From Branchiostoma floridae (Eukaryota; Chordata; Leptocardii; Amphioxiformes; Branchiostomatidae): a stretch of DNA of 60,000 nt. The stretch lies in NCBI RefSeq assembly GCF_000003815.2, contig NC_049994.1, positions 13,193,039-13,253,038 on the forward strand, read 5' to 3'. Of this stretch, positions 10,876 to 21,883 are shown one piece after another; positions within the stretch are counted from its first letter, which is position 1, and the number at the start of each line of letters is the position of its first letter. The translations under genes and the position numbers were made by a program. Below the pieces are notes generated by a model that saw only the letters and a program-made list of their open reading frames with translations, was not told the DNA's origin and made no database searches.

Positions 10876-11432
10876 CACATAATGCCATGAAAAAGTAGGG
10901 CAGGACATACTCATCCCAGTTCTCCATCCCACTTTATCTTGAGACGTTCTCAAGTGTTGTTTCCTGTCTCCTAGGTTCCTAGATGTTCCCAAGATGTGTA
11001 GTGGACACTTAGACTGAAGGGGCCTAACTGTAGCCTTTGGAGAACCACTCCATTTTTTGTTACTTCTACATGTGGAATGCCCAAGGAATTTGTTTGGAAA
11101 GAGGAAATTCTGGTTACAGTAGTGGCTGGACAGGAGTTGTTGTAGTCAAGAAGTGTATTAAGCAGTGTTGGGTTTACATCTGAGTCAAATTTGCATATGA
11201 TCCATGTGAGTTACTGACTTTGAACTGGTTTTCCAGTTAGATGTACTTGTATTGACACAAAGAAGAGTGATGGATGTTATTCAAAACGTCCAGAATGGCA
11301 GAAGTTAATCTCCAATTTTTATGAAGTTGGAGAGAATTGCCTTTAAATGAATGAGTTGGGTTTAGTTATAATGTTGCCTCAAGTCAGTCTATGACCTTAG
11401 CCATATTTGTTGATTGCTGAAAGGTGGAAACT

Positions 11433-11568
11433 AAAACTACAAAAAGTTATAAGAAAACCCCTTTTTCATTCAGTGGGATGATCCAAGCCTATTCCATTTT
11501 GCCTGTTTGGACCCAAGAATTTGATGAGCAGGTGGGTCAGGGTTGGCAGGAGGCCTTCAGCAGGGAGG
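11433..11568 (+). pseudogene. Truncated tandem duplicate of the XLF-like exon
   Basis: This stretch repeats 11594-11729 with an offset of 161 bases. It includes the upstream intron sequence, an altered acceptor (CCCAAG in place of CCCAG) and about 18 codons of the exon (GAATTTGATGAGCAGGTGGG, ...TTCAGCAGGGAG). It then breaks off into unrelated sequence and lacks the rest of the exon and the donor. It is not expected to be used. Confidence 0.75.
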
Positions 11569-11677
11569 CCGATACATCTATAAAAAAACTATAAAACCAC
11601 AAAAAGTTATAAGAAAACCTCGTTTTCAAACAATGGAATAATCCAAGCCTATTCCATCTTGCTTGTGTTGGACCCAG

Positions 11678-11801
11678 GAATTTGATGAGCAGGTGGGGCA
11701 GGGTTGGCAGGAAGCCTTCAGCAGGGAGAACCAGGAGCTGTACAGGGAAGTGATGCTGACCCAGGCATGGTTCAACAGGGAGGAGGAGGAGGACGAGGAA
11801 G
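11678..11801 (+). CDS. NHEJ1: XLF-like internal exon
   Basis: The acceptor CAG is at 11675-11677 and the donor GTGAGG starts at 11802. The exon has 41 codons plus one base, reading EFDEQVGQGWQEAFSRENQE then LYREVMLTQAWFNREEEED. The frame upstream of the acceptor also stays open, so the 5' border rests on the acceptor and on the duplicate copy. Confidence 0.75.
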
Positions 11802-14800
11802 GTGAGGAACTTTTTAGAAAACTCTCACTCTTTCATCAGTTGTATTCACTAGTCTTTATCGCAAGGGTGCGTGTGAAGTATTGTAATTGGGCTTGTCTAG
11901 ATCTGTGTGTGTGTGTGTGTGTATGTGTGTGTGTGTGTGTGTGTGCGCGTGCGTGCGTGCGTGAGTTTATGTATGTGTGTGTGTGTGTGTGAGCATGTGT
12001 GTGTCTGCATGCATGTGTGTGTCTGTTTGAGTGTGTGTTTCTGTGATTCCAGTACTATGCCATACATCCTCTGTCTGTCAGACTGGAACGTTGCAAGTAG
12101 CCCAGAGTCCAGCCTTGTTACTTTCAAATTGGTTGCCTTACACTCCAAAAGGCTGTTAACCTGCCAGGGTAGTGTTACCTTCAGTAGCGGACCAAAGCTA
12201 ACAAGGCTGAACTCCAGGCTAAGTTGTACGGCAGTATCAGTACAAGTCTACCGTCTCTGACTGTTGTTTTAGAAAATGATTGGACAGTTTTCTTGCATCA
12301 CCTTAAATTTGTATTTCTTAACACCATTTCTCTAGTGTCGGATGAGGACTCAAGTCTTCTTGGCGGTATGACTTCCCATCATGCAGCAGGAGCCACCAAG
12401 GGGTCACCATCCCGTGTCGATGAGCAGAGGTCACCGAGTGTGTCGCCTAGGAAACGACCTGCGGGGTCACCGCTGAAGGCAGGGGGGGCAGTTTCAACAC
12501 CTGAAAAATCACAGAAGGTAAGAAGAGCAATTCACTTCTTCTTAGTTCTCAGGTAGTCTTTGGAATCAGAAAATAGTGTTTTTGATAATATCTTTTATAA
12601 GTTAAGCATAGTCATGAAGAAAAAAGACATTGCTAAGATAGACCAAGGAGGTTAACATTTTTTTAACCTCCTTGGATAGACTCTTGGTACCTGTGTTACC
12701 TATTCTGTGACTCCTCTAACCCGAGTGAACAGGGCAAGGACGTCATTGGTCGATGATAACATGACCTGACAGATCCAATGAAAAAGACTTCTTTTCTAGC
12801 ATTAGTGGGACAGTAGTAAGCACAATGTCTGGCTGACGCCACATGACATGTAAAATCTATATCCACCTAACTTATAGAAAGTTCCAGGCAAACCTGCAAA
12901 AAGAAACCAAATACTTCACGGCTTTTCCCCATTTGTAAGGAAAGTAGTAATGATTTCTAAAAACAATTTTTGTCCAAAGACAGAGGATTACTAGTTACAT
13001 ATTTGACCTTTTGTACACAGAAAGGTCAGTAGTTGCAGTGAATCCCTTGAGCAAATTTCAGGGCTTTTTAAGATTTACCGATGCACAAAATAGGATTTAC
13101 TCACTACAACTCCAGAATTTACTTAGGACTAGTCTGAACCCCGGAAGTATTTGTGTGCTAGATATGGAAAGAAGTTAACTTTCATTCAACCTCAGCAAAG
13201 TACTTGATGTTTTCAGTCAAAAAATTAAGCAAGAGGACAAGACAAAAACAGACTAGCCAAGAGGAATACTTAGATCTAACTGTAAATTATTCCATTCTAT
13301 GAAAATGTTGCAGAATTTTCCCTGTAACTCTGTTCTCATGCCAATCTTTAAATTGAGCACAATTTGTTTTGAATGTGATAATCACCAACAGTTTATAAAC
13401 ATTTCCTTAAAGCTCTGGGTTCATGTTGATCTTACAATTTAACAGCGTCTTTTTTTTCAAATCCTAGAATGGACCAACTGAATTGTTGTTGCCAATCTAG
13501 AAAGGAGATGCCAAAAGCAGGATTTATAAAAGTCTTCAGGATATATAAATTACAAAAAGAAAGCTTTGTCGATTACTACCAAGAACACATCTGCAGATGA
13601 GCTTCCATGATAAGTTAATCTATCAGTTTAACATGACCTTTCGAAATCCTAGAACCAAGCAAGTTAATTGTTGTTGCCTTGGTACAATCTAGAAAGGAGA
13701 TTCTGAGGCAGGATTTATAAAAGTCTTGAGGATATTTGTCTATCAGTGCAGCAAATGGATCGCACAGCGGACGGTAAACATAGTGGATAAACCGCTGATG
13801 TACATCACTGATCCCACTTTATACACCGGGTGTTTGGCAAGTAAAATGGCACTTCTGTTTAGGTCCTGCCTTCTCCAAGGAGGGCTGAAAAGAGCAGTTT
13901 GTTCTCAAGTAGGGATTAATGAGTAAAAGGCTATAGACTGACGGGTCTTACTGAGAAGTTAGAATTGGCAACTATAGTCTTAACAAAAGTAGTGCAGTGT
14001 TTCAGTGGTTGGGGGAAGTTAAGGGCTTGTAGTCAGATCCACAGGCTTACAATTTGCCACACCATTGTTCCTTCAAAGATTCAACTGTCATACATTTTGA
14101 GAAATGAAAAACAACAACAGTACTTAGCCATATTGATATAGCATCAGTTTGTTTTATTGAGGTCACAAACAATGAAAATAATAGGAGAATTTCATTGACT
14201 TTTTCATGACTTTTATCCTTTAGTATTCAAAATGCATACCTGTGACATGTGTCCATACAGGAATTTCATCAGTATATTCAATTCGGTACTACCAGTGTAA
14301 CAGTCTAGAATATACCCATGGTCAACATGTACCCAAGTACATTCTGTCCGGGGTGTGTTTTTGGCTTGTTACACTGGGTACCAATCATTGTATGATTGTA
14401 TGCTGCACTCAGTGCAAGAGTGGTTCAGCGCATTAACTCTCACTGTGTATACGCCTCATGGTCAATTAACAGGGTTGTCTCTGCTGCAGACTGTTTCAGT
14501 TCCATCCTTTTAACGTCAAATTGCCTGCAGTCCGTTCCCCCTCAGTAACTGTGCTGCAATGATAGAACATCTGATAAACCACTCATGTTTTCACCGCTGC
14601 TTTGTTGTCATTCACTGTTGTTTCTATTGAGCATCGTCTATTTTTGTCTGAGTCAGTACCTTTCATACAGTAGCACGGTTACGCTGTGTACATATGTTAT
14701 CTGATTTGCTTGAGCACAATTGACTGAAATGAACCAGATTGATTAATTTGAACAGTCACTTTGCATTTCAACACTTCAACAAAAGCTGTGTCATCCATGC

Positions 14801-17800
14801 ACCGCAATTGATTCCTTGAAACCTCCCATATTTTCTGATTATTCCAATTTTCCTTAGGTGTAGTAATTGTTGGCACATTGTACGGATTACTCCAGAGTCC
14901 ATACCAATATCATCATATTATGTGGCTGTCAGATACTCTTAGAATATGTATCCTAGCCTCCTTCGCAGACTCTAGCGGGGCTGGCTTTTGTCTTGTGGGG
15001 GGAGAATGGTTAGAAACTTTCAACATTGCCTAAGGTTCTTTTCAGGAAAGGGAGCTTGCCATGAAAGGTAGTTTGCCGTGGAAGGGAGTTTCACCCCGCA
15101 GCAACTTTTAGTATTTTAGCAACGTGTTTTTTTTGCCCCAGTACTTGACAGTTCATTAATTGTATTTATAAAGTGAGTCTACTAAGGAGTTAAATTGGTG
15201 TGGCACTAAACAGTATTGAGTAATCCTCGCTGACAGCGGAAGATTCAGGGCCGCTGACCGAGTAATCTAGGTGGGAAAATTGATCTGCATTAAGCTGCTC
15301 GCTTGTCGTGATTAAGGTGAAGATAAGTTTGATGAGCGCTGGCCTAAGTGGCCGGCTTTGTTCGCCCATACATTACCCATTCTAACTATAGACAACTTGA
15401 TGATGAAAAGATGTTTGTGTCAGTGTGGTACATTTTAGTCCAACCCCATGACATGAGTTGGATGCTATTGTGGGATTAAGTTTTCAAGATAAGTTTGATT
15501 ACTCTCAGTCTGGATAGTTGACAGTGGAGTCTGAGTTTCTTCCTGCTGATAAGATTAAGTAAAGCAACTTTTTGACGCATTAGGTTGATTTCCATAGCAT
15601 ATAACCTGACGTTTTTGCAATGATTTAGCCCAAAGGGAAATGACAATTATGATGCATATCACATGTCAGATTGTGAATTGCTTCTTTTTACTGTGAGTTG
15701 TTCCTTAGATAAGTGCAGATAAATGTGATCCAAAATTGAGAAAAAAGAATAAAGGAGAGTACAAGTATCACTCTTAAAAACGTAGCATAAAATTTTAAAA
15801 CTAACTTTTTTTTGCTCCAAACTATTGCTGAATGGAACCTGTTGTCTCCCCATGCATTAGATAGCTTAAAATCATGTCACATACATATGGTTTAGATGTG
15901 ACCAAGTGTGATATAAGCAACTGCAGTGAAGCTACGTGTTTCCAAAGCTACCCAAAGCGGGCTACCAATCCTCAGACCACTGCACACTACTGTAGACACA
16001 TGCAGCTCTTACAGATCACCATCTCTATGATTACATCATGTTTGTTAATCCACGACGACAGCTGATCATTCAGGTCCGCTCACCGGTTAATGTGGAGGGG
16101 GAAAATTACCTGCGGTAGTGCGGCCGTCGGTGTGATGTGGGACAAGATAAGTTTGATAAGCACTGGCCTGTTCGGTCAGACCTGACCACATGACAGGTAT
16201 GCAACATGAATGACCTGATTGGGAGGAGATATCAATTTGCTGAGGAGGTGCTCTGTTGAATTTTCTATGTAGATTTTGTTTCATTCCTACAGAAAAGAAA
16301 ACACTGAGAGTTTAAAACATTATGGCCCAAACAGCACACTGTCTACAGAAAACTTCTTTGTTGTGACTTTGTCTTCCCTCTCACCCAAAGGAAAGAGAAG
16401 GAAATTTTAACTTTATATCAGTAAATATTTGCTATGATTTTTTTGGTAGTAAGCAAGCACTAGTACGTTTTCACAGTGAGATCTTGAATCTTTCCAGAGA
16501 ACAAAGAAGACAAATACTGAAATGGGAAATGTCATTTTCAAGAAGCAAGGACAACAAGACTTAATGTGTTGTTGCTTGTTCCTGGTACAAACCTCTCCGC
16601 ACTTACATTTGTACATACGTCACACCGTTTGTCGTAGACATACTTGAAATTGCAAGATCTCCATTGTTACGCCACCATGCCTGTCAACTCCTCAAGTGGC
16701 ATTTTCCTACTTCAGGTGAAGCTGTACCTGTCTCATTGTCTCACCTGTACAGGTCTCCAAGGTGAGGTGAAACTGTGCACACCTTTCACGTGTCAGCTCA
16801 CACCTGTCATCGGTTAACTGCTGTGTCTTCCGTTTTGCTAATGTCCCGTGGGAAAGCAAGGTTGTAAAGCATCTAAAAAGTTGCTGTGCCAAGTTAGTAA
16901 CACTAGTGTGTTTAACATTTGTCGATGACAACAGTTGTCAGTGAGTGGTTATGTTATCATAAGCCCAAACAGATAACAGAATGGTTACATATCCAGTGTT
17001 AATGTTTTCATAGGTCCATGCAGGAATGTTATCCTGTGTCAGGGCTCAAACTTCATATTTGGGTTAAGGTGCACTGTTGCACCCAACCTAAAAAGTTGGG
17101 TGCACCAAAAAATATTTTGGGTGCACCAGTAGCACCACATTGAATAAAGTAGAATGTAAGAAGAACCTAAAAAGGCAGAGCAACAGTTGTTCATCAGGCA
17201 TTATAACTATCAACTCTCTATATAACTATCAACTGTAATCTTTTACCATAGGTTTCGGATATCATTTTTATCTGCCAATATTGATGATATGCTATCATTC
17301 TGACTCAAAATGTCAACAGTGGAAACTTCCAATGCTATTCCCATGCTAGATACAGTGAAGAAGAATCCACTACCCCTGCAGCCTCAAAAAAGTTAAGTTA
17401 AAAGTTAAACCCTTTCCGCACCTGATGGCACATAGGGCGGCGCCCATCTCTGTTTCCTTAGCGCTGGGCCACACAACGCAATCACTACAGAGCAGAGGGC
17501 TAGTCCACTGGTAGCGGCGTGTGTTCAACTTCCATACTATTTCCCGAATGCTGAGTGCTAGGCAGAGAAAGCAGCATGTACCATTTTTAAAGTCTTTGGT
17601 ATGACTCGGCCGGGGATCGAACTCACGACCTACTGAATGCAAGGCGAACACTCTACCCACTAGGCCATTGTACAGCCTCAAAAAAGCCAACCTTTAATCT
17701 TTACCTGCCATTTTAAGATTGTCACCAGAATGAAGCGTTGTCTTTTTGGAATACTAATTATCTATGAGACAGTCCCCCGCAACCTTGCAGGATGCACCCA

Positions 17801-20800
17801 TGAATGTCCACCTTGATCAGTGGGAGGGGAAGTTGCTATGTTACCATGGCAACAGTGATCCCATGATGCCTTGTTGTTTCAGCAAATGGCCTAGGATATT
17901 TGCCGTGGCTGCCGAGACTTAAACCGAGATAATTTCAAACTGAAGGAAAACCTGTGGGAACAAACAAACAGACGGTAGTTTACGTTTTGGAGGAGCGATT
18001 CTTGAAGGTCTTCTGCTAGTGATCTAAGCCTCCTTGAAGTGTTTTGTTTTCACTTTTTTCTAAAATTAGTTTGTGGAATTTGCTTCTAATGACTTTGAAA
18101 AGTCCCTTTCCATGAGTGAAAGTTGAACAAGGCTAGTAGAATGGTTCATTGAAATTTTGACATTAGTACAGAAATGGAACAGTTTAAATGTCATTCCATT
18201 CATTTTACAATTTCAACTAACCTGAATTTGCTAATGACTGCCACAAGTCGAGATAATTATGTTTACAAGTACCTAGGGATAGGGGTAAAGCATGGTGGGA
18301 ACAAGTGGGCTGAACCGAAGGGTCAATGACCTAGTGAACACCATACTACTAGTATTGTAATTTTCATATACACAGATTTCCCACATACAAATACCAGTAC
18401 TTCAGAGGTCATTCTTGGTATAGTTATGCACGTTTCCTGTAAAATCCTGCCTTAGATCCATGACAGCAATTGGTTCTGTCACTAACATGGCCGTGCCATT
18501 ACAACGAACAACCTCATCTAACCCTTGCACTTAACCCCAGAATTCTTTCAGGCTATCTTCTACCTGTATCTGTCTGGCCAGTATAACCACCTTTCATCAC
18601 AATGCACCAGCTTCATGAATGACACAGTGAGGATATCTCTACTGTACTGATTCCAGTCAGTGTAATAGAACATCAATGTTCAGCTGAAAATAATTTTCAG
18701 AAGACAATCTACTTGAAGTAGAGCAGTCACCTGAACCTGTATTCTTGAGCTGCTACTGTACTAACATCTTAAGGGTCAGTTATCTTAGCAAAGTGACCAA
18801 GTCAAGTGTTCTTGACATCTTGAGGACCAGTTAAGATGGGAACATTGTCTCAAAGGAGGTCAGTTGCAGGGACCATGGCTGGATGTGGACTAGTCCATTA
18901 GATCCTGGGGCTGGGGGGATGCAGAGGGAGTCATTCTTCCCAAGTCAAAAATTTGTGCTTATTAACTCTATGAATGAGGTTTTAGTTTAAATGGATGACT
19001 GTAGGACTGGTATGTTTGTATGTGGATACAGGTTTGACTTTGATTTATCTGCCATGACTGGATTGTGATATTTGGTATTGATAGTTAGGTGTTAAAATCC
19101 TGAAGATGCCAGTCTTTTGTGGGCCTTCTAGCAGCTTTCCTTGGAACTACAGCAGAAGTTGCATTTTTATATCTTTTGCTCTTGCCATGCTATGGTCTGG
19201 GTTTTTTTTCTGCAACTTCTGTTACCCGACCAACATAAACAAATGTTTAGAGAGAATGAGAAAACGTATGAAATCGCTTCTTTCTTGTCACCATCAAGCT
19301 TCTCTGATAGGTGTATGACCCCTGAGCATTGCATAACTCACTTAGCATCAGCTTTGTGGATTTGCATGCACAAAAAATGCAACTAGGCCCCCCGCTGAGC
19401 AACTTGAATCATCTTTCAAGCTGATTCATGTCCTGACTCCTGGATACCTGAGCACCTTTTCTCAGAATCCGCTTTTCTTCTGCCATGAGCATCAGTCTGA
19501 CACACTAAAGTCCTGTTCACAAGGTCCTGAGTCTACCCCCAAAATACATGTGTTAATCCAGGCATGGAATTGCTGCACAGGCTAGGTTACCATAGAGAAC
19601 ACCTGTGGCAAAAGCTGGGTGTTTAAAGATTTAGACCTTGGTCTCACCTGTCCAGGCCTATTGTGCTGTTGCAGGTGTCCCCCCACAGGTGGTCCCCCTA
19701 AGGTGACAATGGAATCATCCATCATCACACCTATCATCTCTAGTGGATGACAGACAGTTTTTTGTAGATATTATTTCCTGGTATTATCATGAACTGACAG
19801 GAGCTATTAACATTTTTCTCTGGATGCATATGAGACATGTCAGCCTTTGTAACATTTTTGTGATTTTTTCGAACTCTAGAAAAAACTTTTCTTGGGACAA
19901 ATCATTAAAAATTTACAGGAAATAACGAGCTTAAAACCAAGCCAGTTTGTAGGTCTAGAGTGCACTCTGTATTGTGACTAGGGAAATAACCAGCATGTTA
20001 GATCTTGTCTTCATTTGTGCAACTTTGTCCCCTGAATTTGAATTAGACTAGCATCATCATAATCTGTTCTTGCCCATAAAATTTCACACACTTGAATGCA
20101 ACAATTGTGATGAGATTGTTACTATGTTTAATGCCTTCTGATATTTGTGTATTTTGTAATGTAAATAATATATGATATTCTAAGCTTCTACTTTTCTCCT
20201 GGATTATTGAGTTAGTGTGACTGTGTGAGTGAGTGTGATTCTCATTTAAATCAAGTTATTAAGTGCTGTTAACAGTCCATCGACATCAAATTTCACAGAC
20301 TTGAATGCTCGTGCAATTAACCTCTTACTTTTAAAAGTTATTTGTGTACTTTTTTTATGGATATGAATGATTCTCGTTTAGATAAAGTTAAGTACTGTCA
20401 ACAACCTTCGATCAGGATTCCAGAAGATACTCTGCTGAATGAATAATACATACCATGAGTGGCACTGGACATGGCCGTTTAATAAAGGGACAGTCCCATC
20501 AATATTTAACCACAGCAGGAACCCACTATCATACATCACTCTTACAGGTGTGAATAGCATATTACTGCTCCAGGTGTTGATGTGCAGTTTCCGACAGAAT
20601 TATGTAATTTTTGAACCCCCAGAACTAGTTCATCATCAGCCAATACTAGACAAAAGTCTCAAATGGTTGGTTAAAGTTGGATTTAATCCCGCACTTTTTG
20701 GTGTATATGGCAGCCCAGATTTCTATTTCATATAGCCCTGGGGCCACACAGTTGGCCAGTCCACTGGTAGTGGTGTATGTTCAACTCCCATGTTTTTCTC

Positions 20801-21250
20801 CTTAGCAATGAGTGCTTTTGCAGAGTAAGCCATACCTACCATTTTAAAAGTTTTTGGTATGACCTGGCCTTGCCTCCATAGCAGGCTCTCTTGGCCATTT
20901 TTTCAGCTCATAATAAATTTTTGATGACCATTTCTTTTTTAACTGGGTTGCTTGTGCTGTGTATTTTGAGTCGAAAACGGCCTAAAGTTTGGAAGCCTGC
21001 CATGGCGGCAAGACCTGGCGAGGGTTTGATCGTATGACATATCTCTTCCTTGTCTATTTTGAGTGTAGCTCCTGAAATGACCAAACATTGCTTGCATTAT
21101 ATATGTTTTATTAAATTTTTTGTTTTTGTCTGTTTGTTTGTTTATCATTAGGATGTAGAACTGATGAGACGAGAGGCCCTACAGAAAAGACTACAGGAGG
21201 AGGCACAGAGGAAACAGGCCAAGAAGAAAAAGAAAGGAGCTCTTTTCTAG
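11678..21250 (+). CDS. NHEJ1: XLF/NHEJ1-like gene, last three exons (5' part not found)
   Basis: Exons 11678-11801, 12336-12517 and 21152-21250 join in frame (phase 1, then 0) with GT/AG borders and a TAG stop, giving about 134 residues. The first part is helical and acidic (FDEQVGQGWQEAFSRENQEL, ending in an acidic run). The middle is a disordered Ser/Pro/Lys tail (SPSVSPRKRPAGSPLK). The end is a basic helix finishing AKKKKKGALF-stop. Vertebrate XLF, the non-homologous end-joining factor that binds Ku and XRCC4, ends in a basic stretch plus LF (the Ku-binding motif), has a similar disordered tail, and sits beside a Hedgehog gene. Those three points are the basis for the call. The XLF head and coiled coil should precede this and were not located between 4.7 and 11.6 kb. 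Another Lys-tailed nuclear protein remains possible. Confidence 0.55.
11904..12040. repeat. (TG)n-rich microsatellite
   Basis: Interrupted TGTG/GCGTGCGT tract of about 137 bases inside the intron between 11801 and 12336. Long apparent ORFs on both strands here are translations of the repeat. Confidence 0.95.
12336..12517 (+). CDS. NHEJ1: XLF-like internal exon (disordered tail)
   Basis: The acceptor is TTTCTCTAG and the donor GTAAGA. Two bases complete a Val codon, then 60 codons follow. The peptide is low-complexity and phospho-site-like: DEDSSLLGG, GSPSRVDEQRSPSVSPRKRP, STPEKSQK. It ends in phase 0, which fits the last exon. Confidence 0.8.
12643..12675. repeat. Perfect 13-bp inverted repeat (hairpin)
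   Basis: CCAAGGAGGTTAA and TTAACCTCCTTGG are separated by 7 T-rich bases. It may be the remnant of a small foldback element at the start of the 8.6 kb intron. Confidence 0.8.
15231..15345. promoter_or_regulatory. Duplicated ~115-bp module, copy A
   Basis: It aligns nearly colinearly with 16057-16170 (115 versus 114 bases). Shared blocks include GACAGC, ATTCAGG, CCGCT-ACCG, GGGAAAATT and AAGATAAGTTTGAT-AGC-CTGGCCT. The longest shared block contains a GATA-type site. It is either a repeated cis-regulatory module or an unrecognised repeat. Confidence 0.5.
16057..16170. promoter_or_regulatory. Duplicated ~115-bp module, copy B
   Basis: Partner of 15231-15345. The 14-mer AAGATAAGTTTGAT also occurs alone at about 15485, between the two copies. 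Confidence 0.5.
17041..17130. mobile_element. hAT-like element end (CAGGGCTC)
   Basis: CAGGGCTCAAACTTCATATT followed by repeated GGGTGCACC/GGTGCAC motifs. No matching right end was found, so it is probably a fragment. Confidence 0.4.
17393..17672 (-). mobile_element. tRNA-derived SINE with perfect 14-bp target-site duplication
   Basis: On the minus strand the head carries an A box TGGCCTAGTGG (17657-17667) and a B box GAGTTCGATCC (17614-17624), the internal Pol III promoter of a tRNA-related SINE. The 3' end is an (AACTT)-type tail. CAGCCTCAAAAAAG occurs identically at 17379-17392 and 17673-17686, flanking the element exactly, so the ends are well defined and the insertion is fairly recent. 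Confidence 0.9.
17840..17853. promoter_or_regulatory. RFX X-box consensus
   Basis: GTTACCATGGCAAC matches GTNRCC-N(0-3)-RGYAAC exactly. It lies in the XLF-like intron. RFX factors are known to drive ciliary genes; use here is not shown. Confidence 0.5.
20741..20870 (-). mobile_element. Truncated, diverged copy of the 17393-17672 SINE
   Basis: It matches the SINE body (GGGCCACACA, CCAGTCCACTGGTAG, TTTTTGGTATGAC) with many changes and lacks the tRNA-like head. Confidence 0.75.
21152..21250 (+). CDS. NHEJ1: XLF-like terminal exon with C-terminal Ku-binding-type motif
   Basis: The acceptor TTATCATTAG is followed by 32 codons and TAG. The peptide DVELMRREALQKRLQEEAQR continues to KKKKKGALF at the extreme C-terminus. 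It begins in phase 0, as required by the exon at 12336-12517. Confidence 0.8.
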   Translation, partial: DVELMRREALQKRLQEEAQRKQAKKKKKGALF

Positions 21251-21499
21251 GTAGCAAAATTATTACAATAATTGTTTTTGAAAAAACACACAAGTTCGGT
21301 TCTACCTATTCTCGTTCTATGCACTTCACATGTAATTGTTGATTTAAGAAACTTGAAAATGAACTCCTTAAGACACACTTTGAAAGATTAACAGATTTAA
21401 GATATATTTGTGAAAAATTCAATTCAGCGATGCTTAGTAGTACAGACTCCATCAAACTCCCCAGAAGAACTCTCAATTTAAAAGAAATACTGTTCAGAA

Positions 21500-21682
21500 A
21501 TGGCTGGACAGGTTCTTCTTTGGAAACCAGATGAGAGTCAAAGGCATGGTTGTCCTTCTAAGACACCTGAGAGGATAACTGAAGAAGATGCAGGACTTCA
21601 GGATGATGAACTCCGCTCTGTCACGATGGACAGGAACTTCTGGAGATCGTGTTGTCACCTCTCTGAGGCTGAAATGAACTGA
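21500..21682 (+). pseudogene. Non-LTR retrotransposon ORF2 C-terminal remnant
   Basis: The 60-codon open stretch contains GQVLLWKPD...GCPSKTPERITEEDAG and MDRNFWRSCC. It corresponds to the RT-protein tail (GH..R..WxPxGxRxxGRPxxT...DRxFWxSC) seen in the element at 40696-42693. The catalytic domain is absent. It lies just past the XLF-like stop codon, so it may be part of that gene's 3' UTR. Confidence 0.65.
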
Positions 21683-21877
21683 ACTGTCTGGGCTCTGATG
21701 ACCTAACAGTGCATGCAGTTGTGGTATGATATCAACTGATTAAAATATCATTGGTAGTTGAAATACTGCACAAAAGATGCCTGATAAGTAATGAAGTAAG
21801 AAATTTAGAGTGATATGATTAGATTGCACATCATTAGAAACCCAATGACATTCTTATAAATGTTATGCCTTCATGAA

Positions 21878-21883
21878 AATAAA
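21878..21883 (+). terminator. Candidate polyadenylation signal of the XLF-like gene
   Basis: AATAAA about 630 bases past the TAG stop. No transcript evidence; other AT-rich signals could serve. Confidence 0.35.

Larger units (their letters stand above)
12518..21151 (+). other. 8.6 kb intron of the XLF-like gene
   Basis: No convincing exon was seen on either strand. It holds a duplicated ~115-bp module (15231-15345 and 16057-16170), a hAT-like end, a full SINE with a perfect target duplication, an RFX X-box and a SINE fragment. In vertebrates the matching gene's introns carry IHH enhancers, so it is a candidate regulatory region. Confidence 0.55.

Noticed and set aside
11228-11310. Possible XLF 5' exon after TTTTCCAG near 11235
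   Set aside because: Open for only 23 codons, then a stop with no donor in frame; the peptide does not resemble the XLF head or coiled coil.
11663-12260. Long ORFs over the (TG)n tract and read-through of the XLF-like exon
   Set aside because: They translate a microsatellite and intron sequence; splice sites at 11802 and 12336 explain the coding part.
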